DNA of 64,000 bases from Harmonia axyridis (GCF_914767665.1 NC_059504.1:48019720-48083719); one strand, 5' to 3'. Numbered from the stretch's first letter, positions 35,164 to 47,434 are shown. The notes: generated by a model from the sequence alone, not told the origin. Numbers and translations: made by a program.

Positions 35164-37107
35164 CGCTTGCCAAGTGCCTTAAAATTAGAGATATATTATA
35201 AAACTGAAGTATTTTGATATTTTTATTACGATCTAGAGAATCCAAATATTTTTATAAGACTTGTTACTGCTTTAAATTGGTTTCTATATTAATTGGTTGA
35301 AGTTTTCTTCAGCAAAAAAGGGAAATGATTCTCTTTGTCAGTATTTGATAGTACAAGACATTTTTTCAAAGGATTGCTACCATGTTCTATCCGGTATTTA
35401 TGATCTTACAGTTTATGTTTTGAATAGTAGTGTTATTCCTTCTTTTGTTTTTTCTTAAGTTCGAATATTTCAATGACTATCATCTCATTCAATTTTCAAT
35501 TTGTATTGAAAATCATATTTATGATTCTTCAATTCAAATTTTTATGTGGCTCTGAAAAATGTTTTTGTTTTCTATGTCTCAATTATGCTTTATTTTTTCC
35601 TCAAACTTTTTTATTTGGTCAAGTTAATATTTGTCGTTATGATAATGTTTCAATCATTGAAATATTTAGTTCTTCAAAAAAAAAAAATTTGAATCATCTT
35701 AATAGAAGATAATTTAATTCTTATGAAACAACTGGATCTGAATTTAACATATCAACTTGATATAGAAGTTTTAGCTGATTATTTTGAAGTATTTTTCTGG
35801 TCTTTGAAAACTAATTTCTGTATGTCAAGTTTTTATAGTGCCTTTATACAGGGTATCTCAGAATTAGTGGTCAATTATTTCACCACCTTATTCTCCGATC
35901 AAAAATATGGGGGTAAGCATGCCTATTAAGATCGATACTTTCGTTTTTTTTTTCTTCGGGAATAACATTGCAAATATCATGAATTTTGGTTATGTCCCTT
36001 GTTAAGTAACAAGGTATGTTGAAAATATACTATGAAATTTTCAATCGGTTGCGTCTCAAACTGGAGGCTTCAAGGGTAAATTTGACAACTTTTTGATAAC
36101 TAAATATTTTTCAATTTTTTGATCCGTTTTTTTAATCTGATCGAAAAAGAAGTACAAAACATTTTGGGCTTTCCAAATATTGTTGTGAAATTTACCTATG
36201 AAGCCCCTAATTTTATACTTGGTTAATAGTTCAAATTTCATGACTTTTCGCTGCATTATTCCTAGAGAAAATAAATTTATTTCGTTTTACGCGTGGTATC
36301 TTTGAGGGACTCTTCTAGAATATAGTGGTAATTCATTGACTACAAAGTCTGGGACATATTTTCCAAAGTTCAACAACAACCAGGTTGTTGTTGAACGTTG
36401 AAGAATATTTTTGGTTTGACCATTTATCAGGATCACTGTTATTGATCCTGCAAATATTTGACAATATTTTTGTAATGACCTTAAAAGTTAACATCAGTAT
36501 TCCTCTTTTAAAAATTCCACATGACAATATGTAATTTTTTACATAAAATCATTCCCGTTTTCGTTGAATGGAATATTTCATATCCACATTGAGTTGTTTA
36601 TTGTGCTAATATTCATACACCAAAGACTTTACTTACTAAATCTGTCCTTAAACAACTTTTATATAAGTTATGAATATTTTATTCTTTATGTATTATATCA
36701 ATGTTATATTTGATTTGTGAATATATTCCTATGTACTGAAATGTTGGCAATAATAATAATATATGTTTCTCTTGCCTTGATTAATAATGAATTTCGTTTT
36801 TTTCTCATTGCAAACTGAGGAAGTTGAATGCGAAAGGTAAAAAACTTGCAATATTTGTATTTTTTTCTTTAATTTTTATTACAATATACTTAATTTAGTT
36901 AGTAGATGTTTATTTATTTTTGATTATTTTATTTTATAAGTTACCTATCTCAAATCTCTTGGTGAAATGATGTACATCATTAAATTAATAAATATTTCTA
37001 TATTGATTTCAGTTGTATTTTATTTTTTTTTTTGAGCATGCTTACTTTTTTTTATGAACGTTGAAATTTTGTGTAAGTTCTATTTTGATTTGTTGATATT
37101 CTTTCAG
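35164..37107 (+). other. ttk: p69 3' UTR and tramtrack intron
   Basis: AT-rich sequence holding the presumed 3' UTR of the p69 form and the intron up to the p88 acceptor (CTTTCAG at 37101-37107). A perfect 13-bp inverted repeat lies at 36369-36395. No coding exon is evident. Confidence 0.5.
36369..36395. repeat. Short perfect palindrome in ttk intron
   Basis: TTCAACAACAACC, one base, then its exact inverse. About 35 bases on, CAGGATCA and TGATCCTG form another inverted pair around a 7-base loop. Confidence 0.7.
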
Positions 37108-37655
37108 ATTCCCCTATTACGCAAAGTTTACTGACTCCAAAAATAGAAGTTTCCGAGACAATATTACAGGATCCCGATGTGAATCGCAACAGTGCAACGG
37201 AAAATCTCAATAATACAAGTGCCAATACGAGTCCTTCGACTAGCGGAAGAGCGACATTGCTGAACGCGATGAGCGCCCCAACTTCAAAACAACCTGTCAA
37301 AAGAAGGGTGAGGAGAAGGGCCAACTCGCAGAGTCAAGATCCAGCTGAACAGTTAACAGAGATGTCGGTTAGGGGTTTAAACTTGTTTCGGTATGCCTCG
37401 ATAAACGAAGGAATCTACCACTGTACAGAATGCGCGAAAGTTGACATTCAAAAAACATTCAAAAACAAGTATAGTTTCCAGAGGCATGCTTTCTTATATC
37501 ACGAAGGTCATCAAAGGAAAGTGTTCCCATGTCCCGTGTGCCAGAAGGAATTCTCCAGGCCCGATAAAATGAAGAACCACATGAAAACGGTCCACGATTG
37601 CTTCATGCCGAAAGAAGTGGTGTTCCCTCCCATGGGCTACTTCCCCATACCGTGA
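37108..37655 (+). CDS. ttk: Tramtrack p88-type zinc-finger terminal exon
   Basis: Second alternative last exon, after the acceptor TATTCTTTCAG. Splicing from the BTB exon gives Asp then SPITQSLLTPKIEV in frame, for a protein of about 437 residues. The exon encodes GLNLFRYASINEGIYHCTEC, then a first finger with the unusual long spacing C-x2-C-x17-H-x4-H (CAKVDIQKTFKNKYSFQRH), and a second regular finger CPVCQKEFSRPDKMKNHMK. Both are hallmarks of Drosophila Ttk88. The fingers fall near residues 361-418, and a short tail PPMGYFPIP closes the protein. Drosophila p88 has a longer C-terminal extension that is absent here. Stop TGA at 37653. The p88 form has DNA specificity distinct from p69. Confidence 0.95.
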
Positions 37656-40416
37656 ACACTGATCCTTTGTGGTGATAATTGTAAATAAGCGACACAAACA
37701 GGGCTGAATATGGTGCCAGATGAATCGAGAGATTCATTTACCCTTTCTGGTTGGAGTGAATTTGTTTTGAAAGCAATATTTTTTTTGTGTTACAAATTAA
37801 CAGTTTAGGTATAAGTCGGATCGGAATTGAAAACATGTCTCTATTTTCGGGATTGATTTCATACTTGGTGCTAACTTTTTGTTATCGATTGAACTAAGTT
37901 TAACCTATTGCAACAGATGCCAGATTGCTATCGTTTTTTGATCATACAAGTAAGTAGATTTGAATTTTTCAATTCAATATTTGAAAACGAACATTCTGCG
38001 TATGATGTAATATTCACTAAAGTACAACATGAAGCTAGAACTAGGTAAATATGAAAATGTGATTGACCTCAAAAATAGGCTCTTGAAAGGTTATTTGTTA
38101 AAATAACCGAACAAACCTTTCGACTGCTCTGCAGTAAGATCCCATTTAATGGGTTTATATATACATATATATATATATTTATGAATATTTTAATATTAAC
38201 GTACTAGTTTTTGTTTGTTATATAAATTTTATTTTAGTTTTCTGGTTTGGATAGAGGTAGGGGTACTGCAAATATTTTTAGTTTTAATTATATTACACCC
38301 ATTGTTCATAACAAACTATTAATAAGTATATTTAGAGAAATCATACATATTTAAAAGTTGACTGCACCAGAAATAGACAATAACTATGAATATAAATATT
38401 TATATTACATAAACAATTTATATAAGCCGTTTGAGCACAATTTAATATTAGTTGAAAATAATGAGTATAGGTGTCGGGACCGAAAAACAATATTTACAAC
38501 TTTATCGGGAGTTTATATGTACATTTTTTTGCTCCCATCTTAAAATTTATATTTACATTCTTTGATTCACGTACTAATATTGCTTGTTATAATTTAAATT
38601 TATCTCTACTGTATTCTTATGCATATAAAATTTTATTTTCAATGAAATATATTACTTCATTACTTCAAATTTTCTCAGAAATTTGCAATATTGAGCTTTA
38701 AATACATAGTTTTTAATATTTTTTGAAATTGATATTTATTTCAAATTTATATTCAGAGTGCGTTTTCTCCTTTGTTTGAAAATATTTTCAGTTCATTGTT
38801 GATTATTTCATTTCGATTATTGTTATGACTTTTCACTTTGCTTAATTTTTTTTGGTTTGATGTTGGTTACATGAAACCAAAAAAATTAAGGTGGAAGAAA
38901 TAAATTTTTGGTGTTGTGTTCTCACTATCTGTAAAACAATCGATTTCTATTTTCAATATGAAAATTGTGAAAAGTAACAGCATAATATTTTTTTGAGATA
39001 AATTTGTTATATTTTGAATTATTCTATTTATGTTGGAAAATTCATCATTTTTGAATTGTTTCTTTTCTATCTAAAATTCTGAAAAATTAAGAATATTATT
39101 CTATTTCTCCCATGAGAAATAAAGATAGAAAGGTATCTTTTAATTATATATTATTTAAGGGCTAGATTATTAAAATTGTTTCTGAAATATAAAAATTTTC
39201 TTGAAATTCATGCTGTTACTATTTGTAACTTCATACTTCGTAACTACAAGAACTTACTTTGCAATAGATTAAACAACAGTGTGATAGTTTTATTTTTTTT
39301 TTTTTTAGTTTTTCGTTTGTTAGGCCAAGGCCAGTTATCAAAGTTCTTCCTTGTAAGATTGTTTAAGTAGCAAATGTTGGTTACAAACAATCTTCTATAT
39401 AAATTATTTAAGTGCAATTAATATAGATTTTTATATTATATACTAACATGTTAATGTATACATATAATTCAGAATATATCTCGCAAATTTGGAAATTTGC
39501 ACGTTGTTATTAGGTTCAGATGAGGTGTTTTTCGACTGATCATATTGCACAAAAACATATCCAAAGACTAAACGCAACAATACATAAGTTGTATTTTAAT
39601 TCAATTTGTAAAAACATTTAAATACAGAATTGGGATTTATTTTTAGCATGAAATTTTCGGAATTATTTGTCTGATAGAATTTCTTTTGTCAAATCGAATA
39701 AATTTTTTAATTATTTAATTTTCAAAATGTATATTTTATCTGTAACTACTATGATCAGTCTTCAGCTTTGGATATGCCAGTATCACTTTCCCAATTAATT
39801 GTTTTCATTATTGTCTTTTCTTTGTTACATAAAATAATGAATCGTCTGTAGATTTATTTAATTTTATATGGTAACTGAGGTGTTTGGCGACAATGAATCA
39901 TTGAAAAAACATGGATAGCCCTAATTTGTAATTAATGAAATGCTTTAATTTTCTTGCATATGTTAAACCATTATTTTGAATATATTTCATTTTGTTGATA
40001 GTTTTTATTTTAATTTAATGTTACAAGCGCATAAGTGCCTAATGTATTATAGTTTAACTGTAAATTTTCTATAATTTCAGAATTCTTATATAGAAACAAT
40101 TATTTGTTTTAATGTAATTTTCTTTATTAATAAATCTACCTCTGAATTTAATTTTTTGATTTTTTTATTGAGCAAAGTGTTGAATAGGGGGGCAAGGAGA
40201 GGCCAGGATTTTTTTAGGGAGGCCAAGATTTCCTGATTCATCTTGTTGACGTTGAATTAATGTATTTTTCTGCTCATGCAATATTTCAAGGGGGAAGGCC
40301 CCCCTCTAATGTCGCCACTGAGCTTTTTATATAATCCCATGAATTATTAGTAATATTGAAAAAAATATCGATTTCATTGAATTGGTGAATTTATTCATTA
40401 CCATTCTTTTTTGCAG
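37656..40416 (+). other. ttk: p88 3' UTR and tramtrack intron
   Basis: Long AT-rich stretch with a TATATATATATATA run near 38160-38180. No exon in the required phase was recognised other than the one starting at 40417. Confidence 0.45.
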
Positions 40417-41159
40417 AAGAATATGATTACCAAGAAAACAACCAAAATCATTCTAACCTACCTTCAGAACTAACTGTTGAGGAGGTTCCAGTTGTTAAAC
40501 AAGAAACTGTTATTATATCTACAGAAGCGGCTAGAAATATGTTGCAGAATACTATGGAAATTACAATCGAAGAAAGCTTTGATAAAGAAATGGAACCTCA
40601 AACAGGCATTCATTTTTTGACAGACGAAGAGAATGGTGTTGTAGTGAAGGCTGAATATGAGGAAAACTACGAAAAGAAAAAATGTGAACTTTTGGAATAC
40701 TTGATCCAATCGAATGGTAGTGTTGTTTGTAAATTGTGTGGAGAAGTTTTAGCCTCTCGAACTCACTGGTATAGACATAAGTACAAGGTACATGTCAACA
40801 GTTTGATACATCCAGCACCCCTTTTCAAATGCAGCCACTGCAACGCTTTTTTCAAAAGTCGAAAAGGATACATGGGTCATTACGCAGCCAGACACTCAGA
40901 TCCAAATGAACCTACTATTGGAGAAGAGATAGATAGCAATAACATTAAAGAAGATGTAGTAGTGGAGTCTACTGAAATAAAAACGAATATTGGTAAAAAA
41001 AAAGATAAATCTACTGATTATGTGGAGAAAAGAGAGAAAGAAGAAAAGTTAGTTGCTGATATCATTGATAGGGTAAGAAGGGAATGTGAAGCTCAAGGCG
41101 CTCTCCTCAATCGGAGGGGCTATAGCAGGAGATCCACAGTTATGAATACATGTCGCTAA
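40417..41159 (+). CDS. ttk: Tramtrack third zinc-finger terminal exon
   Basis: The acceptor CTTTTTTGCAG ends at 40416 and the exon has the same phase as the p69 and p88 exons. Joined to the BTB exon it reads EEYDYQENNQNHSNLP and gives about 502 residues. An acidic stretch is followed by two C2H2 fingers at about residues 360-416: VCKLCGEVLASRTHWYRHKYKVH and FKCSHCNAFFKSRKGYMGHYAARH (both C-x2-C-x12-H-x4-H), linked by a longer PAPLFK spacer than in p69. A charged Lys/Glu-rich tail follows (KKKDKSTDYVEKREKEEKL). The finger helices (SRTHWYRH, SRKGYMGH) differ from both classical Ttk forms. The exon could belong to a separate adjoining gene, but the matching phase, acceptor and lack of its own BTB start favour a ttk isoform. 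Stop TAA at 41157. Confidence 0.82.
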
Positions 41160-43265
41160 AATTTTATGTAAAGAAGTGCCAAAGTTGATTTATTCGAAAC
41201 GTTCCAATATTTGCTCATTAAAATCAGTTGTTTTTATCTTGTTTGAAAAATTTGCCAAAGTTGAATAATGCTCAGAAAGAAATGTGCCAATATTTGAAAT
41301 ATTGATACAGTAAAATTGTTTGTACTATTATTGTTTTTTGTAAATATTTATCTTATCAAAAATTGTGATTATTTTATCATTTGAAGTCTTAACAATTTCA
41401 TTATATTCCAATAAGTTTGGAATTTGCACATTTTCTCCATTAATATTCCATCAGTTTGTCAAGAAAAAAATCCAGTGATTCATTGTGCTCAATTGAATAT
41501 CATATATCGTAAAGAATTTTCTTATACATTCAGTATTAATAATTTTGTTATTGAATTATGTATTGAAGCAGTATACCTACTATTTAAAAGATAGAATGGA
41601 TAAAAATCAGTATAAAATATAAGAGATTCCAAATGAAATTCTATGAATAAAAAAGTGGAAATGTATGTCTTCCCACTTATTGATGAATTATAGTTAATAC
41701 AAAATTATTGAGATTATGAAAGAAATATATTACGAAATAAATTGAATAGACAGATAATCTTGTCGCTATACATCGCTTATTTTATGTTATAATACTGTCT
41801 CGAAATCTAAGATATCACGATGTTCCTGTGGATTTATAATCAAGAAATGTTAAAAAAACTATAAAAGCCAGTAGTAAGAAAACCTTGTTTCAGATATTTC
41901 AGGACTTTTGATATGGCCGATCCTTGCATACAAAAATCTACAAAAACCATGCGATCCGTTTCTAAAATAATTGAGGCATTTCAGTCCATACATCAAATTC
42001 GCTCTTTACCTATAAATATGAATGGTGAAAAATTGAATTGCTTTAGTACTTCACTGCTATTACCTATCATTGAACATGTTATTTTCCATGTGTGAAATAT
42101 AGGTAGATGTCCTTTGTAGATTTCTAATTAATTAATAGTTTAGAAAAAAAATTTGCTCAAAATTTATCAGTAAATTATCTTACAGGTGAGAAAGTATGTG
42201 AAATATAGTCATTACTTGGCTACTGGCTTTAAACATCTCTTCACAACTGATCAATTTTAATTAACTGGAAGTTGAATTTTTAGAAATTTAGAGTAGCCTC
42301 GAAATGTATAGAGTTTAGGTGTGATATATAATTCAAAACGCAATATTTTCTTATGAAGTTGTATTCATGTACCTAAGTATAAAATTATTGCAGAACAGGT
42401 GAGATTCAGGACTAATGATGTACCTACTTATCCAAAGTGAAGTTTTAATAATATTCTCATTGAAGTGAATAGAAATGTAGAGTTGTAGCAAAATATCTAT
42501 TCCATTGGAATCGACTATAAATTATCGAAAAATTGTGTTGAAATCAAACTAGGTTTCATCTACATGAGAGCTCAACGTTCTAAGTTGCTTAGATTTTTCC
42601 ATAATTTCATGGACATACCTTCTGATGCTCTGCTATTAACATTTGGATTGATTCGTTTCTTTTTATTTGTAGTAATTTCAGAGTTCTACCTTTTGCGGAC
42701 AGCTATTTGAAAAAATATCAGTTACCAACGAAAATTAAAAATTTTATAAAAATGTATATTAACGAACAAGTCTGTATATGATGTAAATATGTGGAAAGAA
42801 ACCTGGTTTTCGTCAATATTAGCTTTTCAACTTTTATCTTGAACAATAAGTAGGTTATTTAACGCATCATTTACATAGCATGGGAGTGTTCTGCATAGTA
42901 CCTATTACTCGAACGTGGTTCAACCTTTCTGCATACAATATATATTGAATATATTCAGTATTCAAACATTTCTAATGTACAAATTGAATAGTATATATTT
43001 GAAATTGTAATATATGTGCCAAAGAATCATTACTCTATTCGAATAATAAGCGAATAATATTTTTAATAATATGTGTGACCTCTCCTCACGAGCATGCATT
43101 AAGTATTGTTGTGAATATCAACATATTTTCTTGTAAGTCTGAATCAAAGTGATTATGAGAATAACTGGTTTCGAGAATAACCTTTATGAATATAATATTA
43201 ACTTTCAGATATACGTTGTTTCATTTCATGGGTATATTGTCTCTTGATGTTTCTTATGAATGAAG
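41160..43265 (+). other. Downstream flank / 3' UTR of tramtrack
   Basis: AT-rich; a plausible polyadenylation signal (AATAAAAAAG) lies near 41645. No gene is recognised further on. Confidence 0.4.
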
Positions 43266-43409
43266 ATACAGGGTGATTCACCGGAATGGCCTATTAGACG
43301 TTTATGGAAATTAATCATAATTTTGAGCTGAAAATGTGCCTTCTTTGGGGTTTGAGACAATGATCTTTCTCCCTAAAATATTTTCAGATCTCTACAACTT
43401 CCGGTTATA
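43266..43409 (+). mobile_element. R6 element, copy 2, left part
   Basis: ATACAGGGTGATTCACCGG and the next 140 bp match the intact R6 copy at 11988-12118 up to the TA at 43408-43409, where the F1 element begins. The match resumes at 44354. Confidence 0.75.
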
Positions 43410-44351
43410 AAGGGTGTTATTTTAGAGCCATACAATCAGAACTTTAAATTGCAATAAAACAACGATGGATTATTCGATTGACATGAATTTTATTTATCCG
43501 CAAGATAATCTTGTGCCATTACATTTTGAATATGATTTCTGGCATATGACCGGCTGGCTCGGATGTAGTCCAATCTGGACGTCCAATTTTCGATGACTTT
43601 TTTCAATATTTGTGGCCGTATATCGGCAATAACACGGCGAATGTTGTCTTCCAAATGGTCAAGGGTTTGTGGCTTATCTGTATAGACCGATGACTTTACA
43701 CAGCCTCACAGAAAGTAGTCTAGCGGTGTTAAATCACAAGATCTTGGAGGCCAATTCACAGGTCCAAAACGTGAAATTAGGCGGTCACCAAACGTGTCTT
43801 TCAATAAATCGATTGTGGCACGAGCTGTGCGACATGTTGCGCCGTTTTATTGTTGGAACCACAACACCTGGACATCATGGTTGTTCAATTCAGAAATGAA
43901 AAAGTTAGTAATCATGGCTCTACAGCGATCACCATTGACTGTAACGTTCTGGCCATCATTGTTTTTGAAGAAGTACGGACCAATGATTCCACTAACCCAT
44001 AAAGCGCATCAAACAGTCAGTTTTTCTGGATGTAACGGTGTTTCGACATACACTTGAGGATTAGCTTCACTCCAAATGCGGCAGTTTTGTTTGTTGACGT
44101 AGTCATTCAACCAAAGTGCGCTTCATCGCCTAACAAAATAAAATGGACCTAGTGCGCGATACGCATTCCGCACAGAACCATTATTTTGGAAATAAAATTG
44201 CACCATCTGCAAGCGTTGTTCAGGCGTGAGTCTATTCATTATGAATTTCTAAACCAAACTGAGAATAAATCACTTGACAGCTGTTAAATCGGTGGCCATC
44301 TTGAACAGTAATGCCAACTTAAAGTTATATACCTCGAAAAAAAACACTCTT
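43410..44351 (-). mobile_element. F1 mariner-like element, copy 4, inserted in R6
   Basis: A 942-bp inverted F1 copy with ends AAGGGTGTT and AACACTCTT, flanked by TA on both sides (43408-43409, 44352-44353). Alignment with the undisturbed R6 copy at 12.1 kb shows that one TA was duplicated, the mariner-type signature. The transposase remnant has frameshifts and the same internal deletion as copies 1 and 3: the N-terminal coding sequence jumps directly to the region before GDEAH. Fragments such as the second catalytic block are interrupted (extra base near 43850). Confidence 0.92.
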
Positions 44352-44353
44352 TA

Positions 44354-44530
44354 CAGGAAACAGACTACTACTTCCTTATTTCAAATGGCACATTAGATAG
44401 CTTTTTTTACGACAATTTCGGCAATATGCCATACCTCTTAGGTAAAAACTCGAAGATTCATGAGTAAATGGAATTCTTATGAAAAAAATGGTGGCGGTAA
44501 AGGACTCACATTTTTTGAATTATTCTACAG
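44354..44530 (+). mobile_element. R6 element, copy 2, right part
   Basis: CAGGAAACAGACTACTAC and following blocks (TTTCAAATGGCACA, CGGCAATATGCCATA, TTCATGAGTAAATG, GGACTCACATTTTT) continue the match to 12119-12310 after the F1 insertion. The fold-back half of R6 is not evident here. Confidence 0.7.
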
Positions 44531-45987
44531 AAATAACATTCGTTATAATGACATAAAGAAATAACTCTGATCAGTTTTTGGAATTATTTATTTAACATTC
44601 TTTAGTCTAATTAATTATTTTATGTACACAACATTCATTCTTCTTTGATATTCATATAAAACATATTAATAGATGAACTAATTTTTTACAATGAAAAAAC
44701 AATGCTGTACAATTTCCCATCACCTTTCAGAATTGAAACAATACATCAATTTTGGGTAGATGAGTACATTATTGCAAATGTATTAGTTTCCGTAGATAGA
44801 TCTAAAACATTTTAATTGTGATAAATTCCACATATACTCCTCATTCATTAGTATTATTGAAAATATTTTTCTGGTTTCTATGAGGTTGGTTAATTCGAAT
44901 TCTTTGCAAATTTCTAATATTTATTTGAAAAAAAACTTATCGAAGAAATGGAAAGTATTTGAACGTTTCTGGAAGAACAAAAACAAGAGGAATAATTTTA
45001 GATTTGCAAAATATTTTCGGATCAATTTATGAACATTAGATTTTTGATAAATTTTGCCCGTATCTGAATCCATTTTCCTTTTAATAATAATTAGCTATTT
45101 CCATATTCTAGTATCACCTTTAATTGATAATGAATCGAAAGACAAAACAGACAAAACTTCTGTGCAATTGAAACAAACAGGCGAACAATAATTGATGTTT
45201 CTTCAAGTTATCGAAAATAATATAATTTAAATACTTAATTAATTGATTCAGGAAGTATTAATATTCAAAAGAATAATTCAGTATGATTTGGTCATAAATG
45301 GACAGTGTTTTTAATCACAACGCATTAAAAATTTTAATATTTTCTAGATGAGTCTCGTTAAATTTGAAAGTTAATATTTTTTACAATTCCGTTGTTACAA
45401 ATCAGATATTAGGAATTTTTGAAAATGAATTGGAAGATCTATATTTGGTAAATGTTTTGGACAAATTTTGTTTTCAAGGTTCATTGTCTGCTCTTGAAGA
45501 GGATTATTTCAGATCTGAAGATTGAAATTAGGACACCAAAAATGAAATTTGGTATTTTTTTCGTTTTTCGCGAAAAAATTGATGATATGGTATCCCTTAT
45601 ACATTAAAGCACTGATGTATTTTAAGAATATTCGTAGAAAAAATCCTCCAAAAAATCAATACAAAAGAGGCAGAAGTCCAATTTTATGAAAATTTTCAAA
45701 GATTCGTAATATAGGTACAACCTTCCGACGAAAGTTGGAACTATTGTAATATGCCTAGCTTCTATCGATTATTCAGTCATTCTGGTAGAACCGCATATTG
45801 TTTTTGTTTCTCTTCTGGACAAATATTGACATATCACGTGGAGGTGTTCCCTCTTAATAGTACCTACTATTGAATAGAAAGGACCATTGTATCTTAATAC
45901 AATGGTAACTTCATTTCAACCTGCAGATATATACGATAATTTGATTGAATTTTGAAGTCCATTGTGAAAATTGGATGAGTAATAGGT
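44531..45987. other. AT-rich interval, nothing recognised
   Basis: No gene or repeat identified. Confidence 0.35.
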
Positions 45988-46042
45988 AGGTCAGGTCAGG
46001 TTAGGTTAGGTTAGCTTAGGTTAGGTTAGGTAAGGTTAGGTT
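45988..46042 (+). repeat. Interstitial telomere-type (AGGTT)n repeat
   Basis: Eleven consecutive pentamers: two AGGTC, then AGGTT with single-base variants AGCTT and AGGTA. AGGTT is a phase of TTAGG, the ancestral arthropod telomere repeat. It lies about 230 bp beyond the neuroligin stop codon, on the 3' side of that gene. Confidence 0.85.
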
Positions 46043-46273
46043 CTGTATAGATCTTCCAATTCGTAAGGTAGAAAAATTCAACATATAATTTCCTAACACA
46101 TCCCAATGTACATAACATGTTTGTAGAAGGTTCTGATGATCTAGGTAGTTATACGTCGATCGTTTGTTTAGTCCTTGAGTCGTCCCCCAGGCTAACGGTT
46201 GAAGTAAAAAATAGAAAAATTGTTTGAGCAACAGTCAAAGGTATTGCGATCACATATTTTGCACAATTTAACG

Positions 46274-46566
46274 TCACACCCTCAACTCCTCCATTCTCGT
46301 GTCCGTCTTTGAGTTCAACTGAGTGTTCTTTTTCGTGAGGGTGCCAGTGTTTATCAACTGGATGGTGTGGGTGGAGAGGAGCGGCTGGTTCTCAGCCATC
46401 TGGTTCGAACACAGGGTGTTCACGTTGGCCTTGGAGACCTTCGGGGGCGGCGGCGGCCTTGGCAGAGTTGCGTTGTTGTGCGGGAGGTCTGCAAACTCCG
46501 GAGGCGGGAGTTGATGGTGGTGGGAATGATGATGGGCCAGTATTGAGGCAGGGTCCGCTTTCACTC
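46274..46566 (-). CDS. Neuroligin, last exon (cytoplasmic tail)
   Basis: On the minus strand the acceptor ATTTTCCAG at 46567-46575 precedes GAGTGAAAGCGG. One base carried from the preceding exon completes Gly and the frame continues VKADPASILAHHHSHHHQLPP to a stop at 46274-46276. This is the intracellular tail of a neuroligin, the postsynaptic adhesion receptor for neurexin. PPPEFADLP and NATLPRPPPPPKV are typical proline-rich motifs of insect neuroligin tails. ENQPLLS, TLTKK and the C-terminal EELRV follow. The end differs from the vertebrate TTRV PDZ ligand. Longer open frames overlapping on either strand are shadows. Confidence 0.9.
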
Positions 46567-47362
46567 CTGGAAAATGAAAAATTATAAATAATTTCCAAGT
46601 TAGATTTCTGATTTTGTTTTATTAGTTTCAAAAATAAACTGGGAGGTGTTTTTATGCAATTGGTGATTTTCGTTGTTTCATCCTGGTATGACATAATTCG
46701 TATGGAAACACAGTGGCCCCTGCCATATACACCTTCCTCCTCCAGGGTGGGGCGTAGTTATTTTGGCGTAGAACAATTGGGTTCATCTCTCAAGCGGTGT
46801 CGTCCTGTCAAAAATTGCGCAGCGTGCAGCTCCAACTTGAGCTTACAAAGAGTCACGTCAAAACCTTTGAAATATTTTAAGGAAATAGAATACTGTGCAA
46901 CAAGTAGGGAATGTTCAATTTTTCTCACGAGTGTGGAACACACGAGTGAGGAAAAGGACTTTCTCCCCATTTGCGCACTATACTTTTCCTACAACTGCAG
47001 AAATTTAAATAATAAATAAGTAATAATAAATAAGAAATGTATCTGATTTGATTCAAATTAGCCTTCGTTGACAGTAGATATCTATGCTTTTTTTGCGTTT
47101 CTATAGAAACGACTTTTCAAAAGCCCAATTTCATTTGTCCATCAATCGAGGGTTGGGCAAAGTATCGTGAGTAATAATATTTCTCACAGTATGAGCAATA
47201 CATATTTTTGAAATTCAGTAGGCTATGAAGAATACGCTACTTTTCATAGCAGTTGTAGAAAATAACATTTTTCTACAAGCGTGCGCTGTCAACTCTTTTC
47301 CCACACGCATTTTAAGTAAGAAAGAGTCACTTTTCCACACAGTACGGGAAAAACCAACGCTA

Positions 47363-47434
47363 TTTCTTTTCCGCACGGATATGCGTGCGGGAAAGAAATT
47401 TCTTTTCCGCACGGATATGCGTGCGGGAAAGAAA
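47363..47434. repeat. Tandem duplicate of a 36-bp palindrome
   Basis: Units at 47363-47398 and 47399-47434 are identical. Each is an inverted repeat with arms TTTCTTTTCCGCACG and CGTGCGGGAAAGAAA around a 6-base centre, with a single G-T-type mismatch. Confidence 0.9.

Noticed and set aside
41913..42095. 60-residue plus-strand open frame downstream of ttk
   Set aside because: Short, without domain or splice support; most likely chance in 3' flanking sequence.
46323..46694. Open frames overlapping the neuroligin tail exon on both strands
   Set aside because: They are shadows of the real exon; only the 46274-46566 frame has a matching splice acceptor and a conserved proline-rich tail.
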